A stretch of DNA of 64,000 nucleotides from Salaquimonas pukyongi (GCF_001953055.1 NZ_CP019044.1:1240001-1304000); one strand, 5' to 3'. Positions 1 to 10,227 are shown, numbered from the stretch's first letter. A program made the numbers and translations. Notes: a model not told the origin generated them from the letters alone.

Positions 1-1
1 G

Positions 2-961
2 CAATTGTTCGACGCAATTGCCCGGCAGCGCGGCCGAAGCCGGGTCTTTACCGTGGGCATCGGCTCTGCGCCGAATTCCTTCTTCATGACGCGGGCCGCC
101 GAACTCGGCCGTGGCACCTTCACCCATATCGGTGCCACCGGTGAGGTGCGCGAAAAAATGGGAGCATTCTTCGCCAAGCTTGAAAACCCGGTCTTGACCG
201 GGCTGTCGGCCCAACTGGCCGGCCGGGCGGAGGTGGGGGCAGTTTTGTCTGAGGTCAGCCCCGATCCTCTGCCCGACTTATATCTGGGTGAGCCGGTGGT
301 GCTGGCCGCCATCATCGACAAGCCGTCGGGCATGCTGGCGATCGGCGGGGATTTTGCCGGCAATCCCTGGCAGGTCAACATGGACATCGCCCAGGCTGCA
401 AAAGGAGAGGGCATCGGCAAGCTCTGGGCACGGCGCAAGATCGCCGCGCTGGAGGCCGCACGCTCCTATGGCTCTGACTGGGAGGCGGTAAACCGCGAAG
501 TGGAAATGGTTGCGCTTGCCCATCGTCTGGTTTCCAGCCGCACCAGCCTGGTTGCCGTCGATGTAAAGGTCACGCGGCCTGGCGGGGAACCCCTTGCCTC
601 CACCCAACTGCCGCTCAACCTGCCTGATGGCTGGGATGCGGACAAATGGTTCGGCGGGGAAGAGGCCGTGGATGCGCCTGGCCCGCAGAAAACCTTCCTG
701 CAGAATTTCCGCAAACAGGCAACGCAACTGGTTGCCGCTGCACCGACACAGGAGGCAGCTGCCAAGGTCGCCCGGGCCAATCAGGCACTGAGCCTGCCGC
801 AGACGGCAACCCCTGCAGAACGCAACATGATCATCGGACTGATCCTGATGTTGCTGGCCGTGCTGAGCGGCGCCATTTTGCGCATGTATGGCCGGCTTGG
901 CCGCAAGGTGCGCCGGGCCGACGCGGCCCGCAACGCGCAAGCGCGGGATCGTCTGCCATGA
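2..961 (+). CDS. Marine proteobacterial sortase target protein, C-terminal part (5' end outside window)
   Basis: The reading frame is open to the left edge, so the N-terminal VIT and most of the VWA domain are missing. What remains begins in the end of a VWA-like fold (TVGIGSAPN) and ends in a classic sorting signal: LPQTATPAE, then a hydrophobic segment (MIIGLILMLLAVLSGAIL) and an Arg-rich tail. This tripartite C-terminus is what a sortase recognises. The stop overlaps the sortase start by 4 bases (ATGA), so the two are translationally coupled. In known marine Gram-negative species this family occurs as a dedicated one-substrate/one-sortase pair of the cell envelope; its physiological role is not known. 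Confidence 0.85.
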   Translation, partial: QLFDAIARQRGRSRVFTVGIGSAPNSFFMTRAAELGRGTFTHIGATGEVREKMGAFFAKLENPVLTGLSAQLAGRAEVGAVLSEVSPDPLPDLYLGEPVVLAAIIDKPSGMLAIGGDFAGNPWQVNMDIAQAAKGEGIGKLWARRKIAALEAARSYGSDWEAVNREVEMVALAHRLVSSRTSLVAVDVKVTRPGGEPLASTQLPLNLPDGWDADKWFGGEEAVDAPGPQKTFLQNFRKQATQLVAAAPTQEAAAKVARANQALSLPQTATPAERNMIIGLILMLLAVLSGAILRMYGRLGRKVRRADAARNAQARDRLP

Positions 962-1581
962 ACAGCATCCTGAAAAAAATGCGGCGTTTTCGGCCAAGAC
1001 TTCATCACGCCGTATTCGGGGCTGTGTTTCTCGCCGGAGCGGCATTGTTCGCCGACGGGTTGTGGATCAAGACCAAGGCAGTGGTGGCGCAGGTCATGCT
1101 GGACCGGGCATTTCTGGCTTCCGCCGGGCAGGCAAGCCTGCAAAAACCCTGGGGCTGGGCCGATATCAGGCCCTTCGCGCGGATTTCAGCGCCACGGCTC
1201 GGCGCCGAAAACATCGTACTCGACAATGTAAGTGGCGAAGCACTTGCCTTTGGTCCCGGCCATCTGCCGGACAGCGCAAAGCCGGGAGAAACCGGCGCCG
1301 CCGTTTTTTCAGCCCACCGCGACACCCATTTCCGCTGGCTGGGTGACTTGCGCAAAAGCGATCTCGTAGTAGTGGAAACTCCAGACGGCAAGCGCCGTCA
1401 ATACCGCATCCGCCGCGCCTGGGTTGCCAAATACGACGCGCCGGGCATCGATCGCCATGCGCCGGAGCGCCTGTTGATGCTGACAACCTGCTGGCCGCTC
1501 AATTCCACCCTGCGCAGCGACTGGCGCTATATTGTCGAGGGCGTGGAAACAGGCAGCGAAGCGGCAGATCAGGCCATTTGA
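958..1581 (+). CDS. Class GN (marine proteobacterial) sortase
   Basis: A 207-residue transpeptidase with an N-terminal signal anchor (residues about 17-33) and a sortase core. The catalytic His lies in SAHRDTHF and the catalytic Cys in LTTCWP, with a downstream Arg (TLRSDWRY). It should cleave the LPXTX-type signal of the protein encoded immediately upstream. I chose the ATG that overlaps the upstream stop; earlier in-frame starts would run deep inside the neighbour. Gram-negative sortases are uncommon, and their acceptor in the envelope is not established. Confidence 0.9.
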   Translation: MNSILKKMRRFRPRLHHAVFGAVFLAGAALFADGLWIKTKAVVAQVMLDRAFLASAGQASLQKPWGWADIRPFARISAPRLGAENIVLDNVSGEALAFGPGHLPDSAKPGETGAAVFSAHRDTHFRWLGDLRKSDLVVVETPDGKRRQYRIRRAWVAKYDAPGIDRHAPERLLMLTTCWPLNSTLRSDWRYIVEGVETGSEAADQAI

Positions 1582-1588
1582 CGCCAGT

Positions 1589-2101
1589 TCAGCCCGCGCT
1601 TTCGCGCAGGCGGTTGATCTCCTCGGCCAGCACATCCGGCATGCGCAGATCGGCCACCGCAAACCGGCCGCCGGTCGTTGTCTCGATGACCAGCGTTCCG
1701 CCGCCGAACAACCGGCCGGCAAGCCCGCGCTTGACCTTCACCGAAGAAACCAGCCCGGCGGGAATTTCACGGGCATTGCGCCGCGGCCAGCCGGGATGAA
1801 AAAGAATGCGCTGCTTGCCGAGCCGTACCCGCACCGTTTCGTAGCGCAGAAAGGCGTGAGCGGCCAGAAGCGGCACGCCAATGGCCGCAACGATCGCAAA
1901 CAGGCGAAACAGCCCGCTTCCGGACCGTCCCGTCATCCATAAATAGAGCAGGGAAAGCCCGTAACCTGCGAAAATGACCACGGTCGGCACGAACAATTGC
2001 CAGTGCGGCCGGAACGTCTTGCCGCCCGGCCTATCCGGCATTTCCAGTTCCGTACTGTCCTCCAGGTCATGTACCGACCGCATGGCATTATTCCCCGCCA
2101 T
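1589..2101 (-). CDS. PH-domain (bPH2-like) membrane protein
   Basis: A 170-residue protein with two predicted transmembrane helices (about residues 35-57 and 65-82). A C-terminal beta-rich segment with FLRYETVRVRLGKQRILF and a later IETTTGGRFAVADLR resembles bacterial PH-like (DUF304/bPH2) domains. It converges on the sortase gene, with 7 bases between the stops. Function is unknown; such proteins are typically small inner-membrane components. The family call rests on overall pattern, not on a catalytic motif. Confidence 0.6.
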   Translation of the reverse strand: MAGNNAMRSVHDLEDSTELEMPDRPGGKTFRPHWQLFVPTVVIFAGYGLSLLYLWMTGRSGSGLFRLFAIVAAIGVPLLAAHAFLRYETVRVRLGKQRILFHPGWPRRNAREIPAGLVSSVKVKRGLAGRLFGGGTLVIETTTGGRFAVADLRMPDVLAEEINRLRESAG

Positions 2102-2186
2102 TGCCGCTATTTGATTCCGGCAGGATGAAAGTGTGCCGCAAATGCACTAAATAGGAAAGGCAAGCACGAAATGGAGACGCAGGCCT

Positions 2187-3718
2187 GTGAACGGCACCGT
2201 GACATCACCTGAAGCATCCGCAACTTCCGGTCATCAGAATTCAGCCCTGGCCGAAGCGCTTTGCCTTGAACAAAGCTATGCGGGCCTGCCGGAGAGTTTT
2301 TATGCGCTGGTTCCCCCCTCGCCGGTTCGCGATGCCAAACTCGTCAGGCTGAACGATGCGCTGGCCAAAAATCTGGGGCTAAACCTTGGCGGAATTGACG
2401 AAAAGGAACTGGCGGACCTGTTTGCCGGCAACCTCGCGCCGGGCAATGGCGGAAGATTGCTCGCCATGGCCTATTCCGGCCATCAGTTCGGGCAGTTCAA
2501 TCCGGGATTGGGCGATGGGAGGGCAGCGCTGCTGGGTGAAGTGGTGACGGAAGAGGGCGGCCGCTTCGACATACAGCTCAAGGGTTCCGGTCCCACGCCC
2601 TTTTCCCGGCAGGGCGATGGCCGCGCGGCGCTTGGCCCGGTAATCCGCGAATATGTGATCAGCGAGGCGATGCATGCGCTTGGCATTGCGACCACGAGAA
2701 GCCTGGCAATCGCCACCACCGGTGAGATGGTCATCCGCGAGCAGATCCATCCCGGCGCCGTTCTGACGCGGGTTGCTTCAAGCCACATCCGCATCGGCAC
2801 GTTTCAGCATTTTGCCGCAAGAAGCGATACACATAACCTGAAGAAGCTGCTGGATTACACCCTGGCGCGCCATTACCCCCAATTGAAGGAGGCTGACAAC
2901 CCGCCCCTTGCCCTGCTTGGCGCCGTCATCGAACGGCAGGCAAGCCTGATCGCCCAATGGATGGCGGTTGGCTTCATTCATGGTGTGATGAACACCGACA
3001 ACATGACCATTTCCGGCGAAACCATCGATTACGGCCCCTGCGCCTTCATGGATCATTATGAGCACTACAAGGTCTTTTCCTCCATCGACCAGCAGGGCCG
3101 CTATGCTTATGGGGCGCAGCCGGCCATCGCAAAGTGGAACCTTGCCCGCCTCGCCGAAGCGCTGCTGCCGCTGATGGGTGAGGACGGGAAAAAGGCAGTT
3201 AAGGCCGCTACAACTGCCCTGGATGGCTTCGACACGGCTTTTGCAGACGCCTGGCTTGCCGCAATGGGCGCCAAGCTGGGCCTTTCGTCCCCCGGTGAAG
3301 ACGACCGGCCGCTCATTCTCGATTTTCTGACCTTGCTGCACAAGGGATCAATCGACTTCACCAGCGGCTTTGCCGCGCTTGAAACCCTTTGTGAGGGAGA
3401 GGCCGCAGCGTCTGCCGCCCCCTCGACAAAGTTGGGGATATTGGTCCCTGGCTGGAACAATGGCGTGTCCGCCTTGCCGGGGAAGGCGGCATTAACGCGA
3501 TCCGCGAACGGTTGCGCCTTGCCAATCCGCTCTACATTCCGCGCAACCATCTGGTCGAGGAAGCAATCCGGGAAGCCGAGCATTCTTCTGACTTCGAACC
3601 GATGGACAAGCTGCTGGAGGCAGTCGCAAAGCCATTCGAGCGCCGCAAGGGCATGGAGCGTTACGCCCTGCCGCCGGAGCCCGGCGAAGTGGTCCACCGC
3701 ACCTTCTGCGGGACGTGA
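2187..3718 (+). pseudogene. selO: SelO/YdiU protein adenylyltransferase, frameshifted near the C-terminus
   Basis: SelO is a pseudokinase-fold enzyme that transfers AMP to Ser/Thr/Tyr of target proteins. The GTG-started frame shows family blocks such as GDGRAALLGEV, QLKGSGPTPFSRQGDGRAALG, and the metal/ATP region GFIHGVMNTDNMTISGETIDYGPCAF. After about residue 412 the frame goes out of register. The correct C-terminus (DKVGDIGPWLEQWR... ANPLYIPRNH... VVHRTFCGT) continues in another frame and stops at 3718. One base missing from the C-run at 3418-3422 explains this exactly. If uncorrected, the in-frame product runs to 3758 with a nonsense tail. A sequencing error is the likeliest cause. Confidence 0.85.
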
Positions 3719-3724
3719 GGCCTT

Positions 3725-5758
3725 TCAGACCAGCTTGCGTTCGATCGTGTCGGAATAATCCCGTTCGAAAACGACTTTGTCGTTTTCCCAGCTCTTCAGA
3801 TTGGCCTCGACAAGGAAGTTTTCCTTGTCGCAGCTCATGCGGGTTTCAATGCGCGTTTTCCACCTTTGCCCATCGCGGCCGCCGGTCTTCTCGGTGTCGA
3901 TCTCGGCCACTGCCGACGTCGGATCATCGGGGTCTATCGACCAGCGCTCCCAGCTGTGCGAGCCGGAAATCAGACCGTGGTTCAGATCGCGCTGCTCGCC
4001 CATGTCGTTGTCGACCAGAACCAGCGTCTTGCCGCCATCTGCATCCTTTTTTGCTTCATGGCTGTAGGAAGGCGTGCGTAACACCTCGATCTTCCAGGCC
4101 GGCGAGCCCTGGGGCGGGTCAAACTGCCATTCATCTGCTTCTGCAAGCGGGCGCAGGGGCAGCTTGAGCGCCCCGCCAGACAGGGTCAGCGTGGCAGCTT
4201 CAGGAGAAGGCCAGATGAGCGGCCAATAGGCAGTGGAGACCGCAAGCCGCAGCCGGTGTCCTGCCGGAACCCGGTAGGCGATCTGGTCCAGCGTCACTAC
4301 CGCTTCGAAGCTTTCGCCGGGGGTGAGAGGTTCGGGATGTTCGTGTGAGCGGTGATGGGTCAGGTTCAGAACGCCCAGAGTGATCAATGCTGAAGTACCG
4401 TCCGGTCTGAGATCGCACAGCCGCACGGCAATCTGCGCATGGGGCCTGTCAGATGAAAGCGTGAGCTTGACCGCCGGCGCGCCGACAATGTCGATGGGTG
4501 TCTTGAGCGGCTCGCCGTCAAAGCACAGCGATTTTTCATCGTCCGGTGTCTGCTCGCCCGGCAGTTCATCGGAATAGGCGAAGGGAAAGAACTCGCCTCC
4601 GCAAATGCCGCAATCCTGTGGTGAACACACAGAAAGCGAGAAGGCGCCGGCATTGCCTTCCCCATCGCCACCTGCATCATCCAGCGTGTTCAGACCAAGG
4701 GTCAGCGTTTTGCTTTCAATGGCCGGGTCAGGCCAGTTCCTGCAGGCGATCCAGCGCCCGGGCCGTTCCGGCATCCATCGGTTCGGCTTGATTGAGTCCA
4801 TCAGCCACAGGCGGAAGGCGGGATCGTCTTCAACGCCGGTTTCTGCGTCCTTCAGCCATTTGTCCCACCAGCGTTTGGCTTCGCCAAGAAAGTCGATGGC
4901 CGGCTCCGGCTTCGCGATGTGGGGATATTTGTGAATCCACGGGCCGGCAATGGCCTTGACCTTGTCATTGCCGTGTTCCGGCAGGTTTTCGGCAAGATGC
5001 GCCATGGTATTGCGGTAGCCGTCATGCCAGCCGCCAATGGCCAGCACCGCCGCATCGATTGCCGCGTAATCCTCACACACCGAGCCGTGTTTCCAGTAGG
5101 CATCCCGCCATTGATGGCGCAGCCATTGCTGGATGTGGAAGGGCTGGTTGTTGAGACGATGCATCCACATTTCGTGCCACCGGTTGCCGGCCAGTGCCGG
5201 GTCCGGCGGGCGCGAGGAATAGGCAAGCATGGTGGCCGCCCAGCCGAAATTCTCACCCAGCAGGCAGCCGCCCTTGTAGTGAATGTCGTCGGCATAGCGG
5301 TCGACGGTCGAACAGATGGTAATGATCGCTTTCAGGGCAGGGGGCCTTAACGCTGCCACCTGCAGGGAATTGAACCCGCCCCAGGAAATTCCCATCATGC
5401 CGGCCTTGCCATTGCACCAGGGCTGGCCTGCTGCCCAGGCAATCGCCTCGCAGGCATCCTGCAGTTCCTGCGGCGTGTATTCATCCGCCATCAGCCCGTC
5501 GGAATCCCCATTGCCTCGCATGTCGACCCGCAAGCAGGCATAGCCATGGCCCGCAAGCCAGGGATGGGTTTGCTCGTCCCGGGCGATCGTGCCGTCGCGT
5601 TTGCGATAGGGCAGGTGTTCAAGGATCACCGGCACGGGATTTTCCTCCGCGTCTTCAGGCAGCCAAAGGCGCGCAGACAGGCGGCAGCCATCGGACATGG
5701 TAAGCGTCACGTCGGGATTTTCGACAGCCTTGCGGGGAAACTGCGATACGATTTTCAT
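3725..5758 (-). CDS. CocE/NonD family alpha/beta hydrolase (X-Pro dipeptidyl-peptidase S15-like)
   Basis: A 677-residue protein with an S15-type hydrolase domain followed by a C-terminal jelly-roll (XPD_C) domain. The nucleophile Ser is in GISWGG (about residue 125), preceded by LRVDMRGNGDSDG. Relatives hydrolyse acyl esters or N-terminal X-Pro dipeptides; the substrate cannot be told from sequence. The start ATG at 5758 has a strong GGAGGA 6-11 bases upstream; the other in-frame Met six bases earlier would lie on top of this ribosome site. It is transcribed away from the phosphodiesterase gene at 5864. Confidence 0.85.
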   Translation of the reverse strand: MKIVSQFPRKAVENPDVTLTMSDGCRLSARLWLPEDAEENPVPVILEHLPYRKRDGTIARDEQTHPWLAGHGYACLRVDMRGNGDSDGLMADEYTPQELQDACEAIAWAAGQPWCNGKAGMMGISWGGFNSLQVAALRPPALKAIITICSTVDRYADDIHYKGGCLLGENFGWAATMLAYSSRPPDPALAGNRWHEMWMHRLNNQPFHIQQWLRHQWRDAYWKHGSVCEDYAAIDAAVLAIGGWHDGYRNTMAHLAENLPEHGNDKVKAIAGPWIHKYPHIAKPEPAIDFLGEAKRWWDKWLKDAETGVEDDPAFRLWLMDSIKPNRWMPERPGRWIACRNWPDPAIESKTLTLGLNTLDDAGGDGEGNAGAFSLSVCSPQDCGICGGEFFPFAYSDELPGEQTPDDEKSLCFDGEPLKTPIDIVGAPAVKLTLSSDRPHAQIAVRLCDLRPDGTSALITLGVLNLTHHRSHEHPEPLTPGESFEAVVTLDQIAYRVPAGHRLRLAVSTAYWPLIWPSPEAATLTLSGGALKLPLRPLAEADEWQFDPPQGSPAWKIEVLRTPSYSHEAKKDADGGKTLVLVDNDMGEQRDLNHGLISGSHSWERWSIDPDDPTSAVAEIDTEKTGGRDGQRWKTRIETRMSCDKENFLVEANLKSWENDKVVFERDYSDTIERKLV

Positions 5759-5863
5759 GACCATCCTCCTCCCTGCACTTTGTTGGAAAACGATTGCGCT
5801 TGGCAAGTCACAAAAACCGTGGTGAGTATCGGAATCAAAACCTCAGCCAAACAGGTCAAGGCG

Positions 5864-6709
5864 ATGAAAAACAAACTGCTTTTAATTGTGCTCGACGGCG
5901 TGCCGTGGCGCAATTTCCGCCGCCTGTTCGGCAATCTGGAAGGCTGGGTGGATTCAGGCGAAGCCCAGGTGACAAGGCACCGCGCCTGCCTGCCCTCGGT
6001 ATCGGGCCCCTGTTATGCGACGATCCATACCGGGGTCGAGCCGCAAATCCACGGCATTTTTTCCAACGAGGTGCGTTTTCGCGTTGCCCAGCCCGATATC
6101 TTCTCCGAAGTGGCGAAGGCAGGCGGCAAGAGCGGTGCGGTGACCCATTCCTACTGGTCGGAATTCTTCAACCGCCATCCCTTCGATTACGTCCGCGATA
6201 TCGAATATGACGAGGCGGAGGGGCCGATTCATCACGGCCGGTTCCACACCATGACCGGTTATAACCACGACAACCAGATGACGCCCTGCGATGCCGATCT
6301 TTTCGCCACGCTGACCATGCTGTGCCTGCGTCATGGCATCGATTACGGCATCCTGCATACCTGCACGCTGGATTCCATGGGCCACCGCTTCGGCCACGAC
6401 AACACGCCCATGGACCATGCCTGCTGTGCCATGGATGCGATGCTGGCCGCCTTTCTGCCGAAATGGCGGGAAATGGGCTATGAGGTGATCGTAACCGCCG
6501 ATCATGGCCAGACCGACAGGGGCCATCATGGCGGGCGCGAGGACCTGCAGCAGGAAACCGCGCTCTACTGGTTCGGCAAGGCGAAGCTCAAAAAGGAGCT
6601 TGCAGCCTCTGGCAGCGTCATCGATCAGCGCCAGCTTGCTCCGACCATCCTGAAGCACCTGGGCGTTGCCATTCCTTCGACAATGAAGGCGAAGCCCTTT
6701 CTGGCGTGA
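5864..6709 (+). CDS. Alkaline-phosphatase-superfamily type I phosphodiesterase/nucleotide pyrophosphatase-like protein
   Basis: A 281-residue protein beginning with LLLIVLDGVPW (metal-binding Asp), followed by LPSVSGPCYATIHTGVEPQIHGIFSN (nucleophile region) and the two-His metal site TADHGQTDRGHHGG near the C-terminus. This is the layout of the type I phosphodiesterase/nucleotide pyrophosphatase family. There is no signal peptide, so the product should be cytoplasmic. Several upstream in-frame starts exist, but homology-like sequence begins at this ATG, which has an AAGG just upstream. Substrate unknown. Confidence 0.8.
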   Translation: MKNKLLLIVLDGVPWRNFRRLFGNLEGWVDSGEAQVTRHRACLPSVSGPCYATIHTGVEPQIHGIFSNEVRFRVAQPDIFSEVAKAGGKSGAVTHSYWSEFFNRHPFDYVRDIEYDEAEGPIHHGRFHTMTGYNHDNQMTPCDADLFATLTMLCLRHGIDYGILHTCTLDSMGHRFGHDNTPMDHACCAMDAMLAAFLPKWREMGYEVIVTADHGQTDRGHHGGREDLQQETALYWFGKAKLKKELAASGSVIDQRQLAPTILKHLGVAIPSTMKAKPFLA

Positions 6710-6741
6710 CCGCTTGCCGGATCAATCCCGATCAGTAAAGG

Positions 6742-7683
6742 TCAATAGGGCCAATTACCTTTGCCGAGCGCGGCAACGGCTTCGATAATCCGGCTGAACG
6801 CCGCTCTGGCGGGCTCGGCCATGTGCCGGGCGCGCAGAAATCCGTGGATGAGGCCCTTTTCCTCGATCCAGTGTGCCTTTCCACCTGCACTCAGCAACGC
6901 GTCGCGATAGTCGCGGCAATCATCGTTCAGCGGATCGCATTCGGCTGAAACCATGACCGTGGGCGGCAGGCCGGAAAAATCGGTATCCATGAGCGGCTTG
7001 AAAGCAGGATCACCCATGATTTTGCGCCCGCCGCTGCGCAAGGCCGCATACACCTTCATGTCGGCGGTGGTCAGGCCCGGTGCATTGGCATGGGTGATAT
7101 AGGAGCCCCGGCTCTCATCGCCGCCCAGGGAAGGGTAGATCAGCACCTGTCCTGCCGGGGTTATTTCTTCTCCGCGAACGGCATGGCACACCGCAGCACA
7201 CAGGGTTCCGCCGGCGCTGTCGCCGCACAGGATGATCGGGCCCTTGTGGGATGCTGCCAGCGCACGGAAGGCATCGATGGCATCGTCCGACTGTGCAGGG
7301 TGGGTGAACTCCGGCGCCAGACGGTAGTCGACCGAAACCACGGGCAATCCCGCAGCAGAACAGATTTCTGCGCACACATCGTCATGGCTTTGAAGCCCGC
7401 CGAGGATGAACCCGCCGCCATGATAATAAACAACAAGCGCTTCGCCGGCAGGTGAGAAAGGTAAATAGCGGCGCACCTGTATCGCTCTTCCTGCAGCATT
7501 CAATTTGCCGTCGGTTGCCGTCACACCATCAGGGTGTCCGGCATGAAACACCTTGCACATGGCGTTATAGAGTTCGCGCTGTTCTGCAATGCCGCGCGCT
7601 GCGGCATCCGGCGGAAAACAGGCATCGGTTCGGGCGATGAAGGCTTCAATTCCCGGCGCAAGCAGTCTGGAATAATCGGTCAC
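6742..7683 (-). CDS. Alpha/beta hydrolase, hormone-sensitive-lipase family
   Basis: A 313-residue esterase/lipase-like enzyme. The oxyanion-hole motif HGGG is at about residues 88-91 (YYHGGGFILGG). The nucleophile Ser is in GDSAGG (about 156), with the Asp in AECDPLND and the His in LIHGFL completing the triad. No signal peptide is seen, so it is probably cytoplasmic. It converges with the phosphodiesterase gene and lies 57 bases downstream of the HAD phosphatase reading in the same direction. Physiological substrate unknown. Confidence 0.88.
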   Translation of the reverse strand: MTDYSRLLAPGIEAFIARTDACFPPDAAARGIAEQRELYNAMCKVFHAGHPDGVTATDGKLNAAGRAIQVRRYLPFSPAGEALVVYYHGGGFILGGLQSHDDVCAEICSAAGLPVVSVDYRLAPEFTHPAQSDDAIDAFRALAASHKGPIILCGDSAGGTLCAAVCHAVRGEEITPAGQVLIYPSLGGDESRGSYITHANAPGLTTADMKVYAALRSGGRKIMGDPAFKPLMDTDFSGLPPTVMVSAECDPLNDDCRDYRDALLSAGGKAHWIEEKGLIHGFLRARHMAEPARAAFSRIIEAVAALGKGNWPY

Positions 7684-7740
7684 GGGATTTTCCTTTCCGC
7701 CCGGGCAATCCCGGTGGCAATGCAGCCACGCCCGTGGCGG

Positions 7741-8445
7741 CTAACCGTTGAGTTCGGCAATCAGTGCGGGCAGGGCACCGATGCCCTCAAGCAGGTGATC
7801 GCTCGCCGGCTGCAGTTCTTCGGCTCTTGCCAGGCCCGAAGCCACCCCGATGCGCACCGCACCGGCAGCCCGTGCTGCTTCCAGATCGTGGAGGCTGTCG
7901 CCCACCATGGCAACTTCCGCGGGGTCGAACCCCATCGCCTCGGCGAAGGCCAGCACCATGCCCGGGCCGGGCTTGTAACCGTGGCCGCTGTCATGACCGG
8001 CAAAGAATTCGAAGAAGTGGTGAATGCCGGCCTGTTCGGCATGGTCGCGGGCCCCCGCTTCGCTGTCATTGGTGGCAATGCCCAGCGAAAGGCTCCGCTC
8101 TTTCAGGTTTGACAGCGCCGGAACGGTTTCGGCAAAAAGAACGACGCTTGTGCGGCTGTAATCAAGGTAAAGTGCGTCGATGCGGGCCGTCAGTGTCTCG
8201 GTGTCGCTCTCGCCCAGCATGCCGGCCCAGCTGTGCGCCATGTCGCGTGCCGTGCCGGCAATGATTACCGACGCGGGGTTGAAGGAGCAGGTTTCCATGT
8301 TGAAGCCGACCGGTTCGGCCAATCGGGCGGCAAGCCCGGCATCGTTCCCGGCAAGCGCCAGCATCACCTGTGCGGTTGCAGGTCCATAGGTGCGCTCGAA
8401 ATCGATCAGCGTACCGTCCTTGTCGAACAAAACCGCACGGATCAT
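7741..8445 (-). CDS. HAD-family hydrolase (phosphoglycolate phosphatase-like)
   Basis: A 234-residue protein starting with the HAD motif I FDKDGT (Asp8 and Asp10). Motif II is in GIATNDSE, the motif III Lys in GYKPGPGM and the acidic motif IV in VAMVGDSLHDLEAA. A helical cap follows motif I, as in phosphoglycolate phosphatases and related sugar-phosphate phosphatases. I started at the ATG right before MIRAVLFDKDG; the longer frame upstream includes the repeated tRNA fragment and repeat DNA and is not protein-like. Confidence 0.85.
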   Translation of the reverse strand: MIRAVLFDKDGTLIDFERTYGPATAQVMLALAGNDAGLAARLAEPVGFNMETCSFNPASVIIAGTARDMAHSWAGMLGESDTETLTARIDALYLDYSRTSVVLFAETVPALSNLKERSLSLGIATNDSEAGARDHAEQAGIHHFFEFFAGHDSGHGYKPGPGMVLAFAEAMGFDPAEVAMVGDSLHDLEAARAAGAVRIGVASGLARAEELQPASDHLLEGIGALPALIAELNG

Positions 8446-8499
8446 GAATCGCCTCACGGTGCCTGGGGAAACTTCGCACCACTTTTGCAAGGCAAAAGT

Positions 8500-8528
8500 G
8501 GCAGGGGCAGCAGGATTTGAACCCGCGA
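8500..8528 (-). repeat. Truncated copy of the tRNA-Trp 3' end (possible old attachment site)
   Basis: 29 bases identical to the T-arm/acceptor end of tRNA-Trp, including the encoded CC, in the same orientation and about 240 bases beyond the intact gene. Sequence diverges on both sides. It has no anticodon arm and cannot be a tRNA. Confidence 0.7.
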
Positions 8529-8556
8529 AGTGAGCGTATAAAGCCGCGAACGTCCC

Positions 8557-8577
8557 AAGGCAAGCAAAGCGCCGCCG
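8557..8577. repeat. Dispersed 21-base repeat (second copy at 49090-49110)
   Basis: The word beginning AAGGCAAGCAAAGCG occurs identically at 49090-49110, with a near-copy at 49063-49082. All copies are intergenic and sit in GCGAAGCG-rich sequence. Confidence 0.5.
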
Positions 8578-8739
8578 TTGGGCGGCAGACGAGCCCGCGA
8601 AGCGGGTGACGTCGAGAGCCTTTTCCAATCAGTGGTGGTTAAAAAGGAGAAGACTCCCGGTGATTGCTTCGCAATGCACCTGCCGCTGCGAGAATAGCTC
8701 GTGTTGGAGGTTGTGGCGTTTCAGCAAGCTGAAACGCTT

Positions 8740-8815
8740 TGGCAGGGGCAGCAGGATTTGAACCCGCGACCTACGGTTTTGGAGACCGTCGCTCTACCAA
8801 CTGAGCTATACCCCT
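8740..8815 (-). tRNA. tRNA-Trp (CCA)
   Basis: A complete cloverleaf on the minus strand: acceptor AGGGGTA pairing with the 3' strand, D-arm GCTC..GAGC, anticodon loop CTCCAAA (anticodon CCA), T-loop GTTCAAATC, discriminator G and an encoded CCA (8740-8742). It lies downstream of tuf in the same direction, the arrangement usual in alphaproteobacteria, where secE normally follows. Here secE is 50 kb away. Confidence 0.95.
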
Positions 8816-8890
8816 GTGGCCGTCAAGGCAGGCGCTTGATAGCGCCAAAGGCAGTTGGTTTGCAAGCGTTTTGCATCCGGCATCAGACGA

Positions 8891-8920
8891 AAACAAAAAG
8901 GCGGGCCGAAGCCCGCCTTT
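8891..8920 (-). terminator. Rho-independent terminator of tuf
   Basis: On the minus strand GGCGGGC-TTCG-GCCCGCC is followed by TTTTTGTTTT. The hairpin sits about 25 bases past the EF-Tu stop. Confidence 0.8.
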
Positions 8921-8940
8921 CAATTCGCTTGAACCGCTGC

Positions 8941-10116
<1,176 letters not shown>

Positions 10117-10163
10117 GGGACTTCTTCCTGTCGCTAAACACGTGGTATTGAGACATACGAAAA

Positions 10164-10181
10164 GGGCCTCCCGCGAGGCCC
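10164..10181 (-). terminator. Hairpin with T-run in the tuf leader (possible attenuator)
   Basis: On the minus strand GGGCCTC-GCGG-GAGGCCC is followed by TTTTCG. It lies after the likely tuf promoter and about 48 bases before the tuf start, so it would be transcribed as part of the tuf leader. It could instead serve as a backup terminator for gloB. Confidence 0.45.
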
Positions 10182-10198
10182 GTTCAACTCGTGTGGGG

Positions 10199-10227
10199 AC
10201 ATAATGTGTTTGAGCCGGATTCGCAAG
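10199..10227 (-). promoter_or_regulatory. Probable sigma-70-type promoter of tuf
   Basis: Minus strand CTTGCG (10227-10222), 17-base spacer, TTATGT (10204-10199). This resembles the alphaproteobacterial CTTGAC-N17-CTATAT pattern and lies about 80 bases before the EF-Tu start. Confidence 0.5.

Larger units (their letters stand above)
8446..8739. other. Intergenic DNA with tRNA-derived and repeat sequence
   Basis: No gene is supported here. The stretch contains a 29-base copy of the tRNA-Trp 3' end (8500-8528), a 21-base word shared with 49090-49110, and low-complexity GCGAAGCG-type words. It looks like decayed insertion or repeat DNA between tRNA-Trp and the HAD gene. Confidence 0.6.

Noticed and set aside
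8500-8528. Possible second tRNA-Trp gene
   Set aside because: Only the 3' end is present; no anticodon or D-arm.
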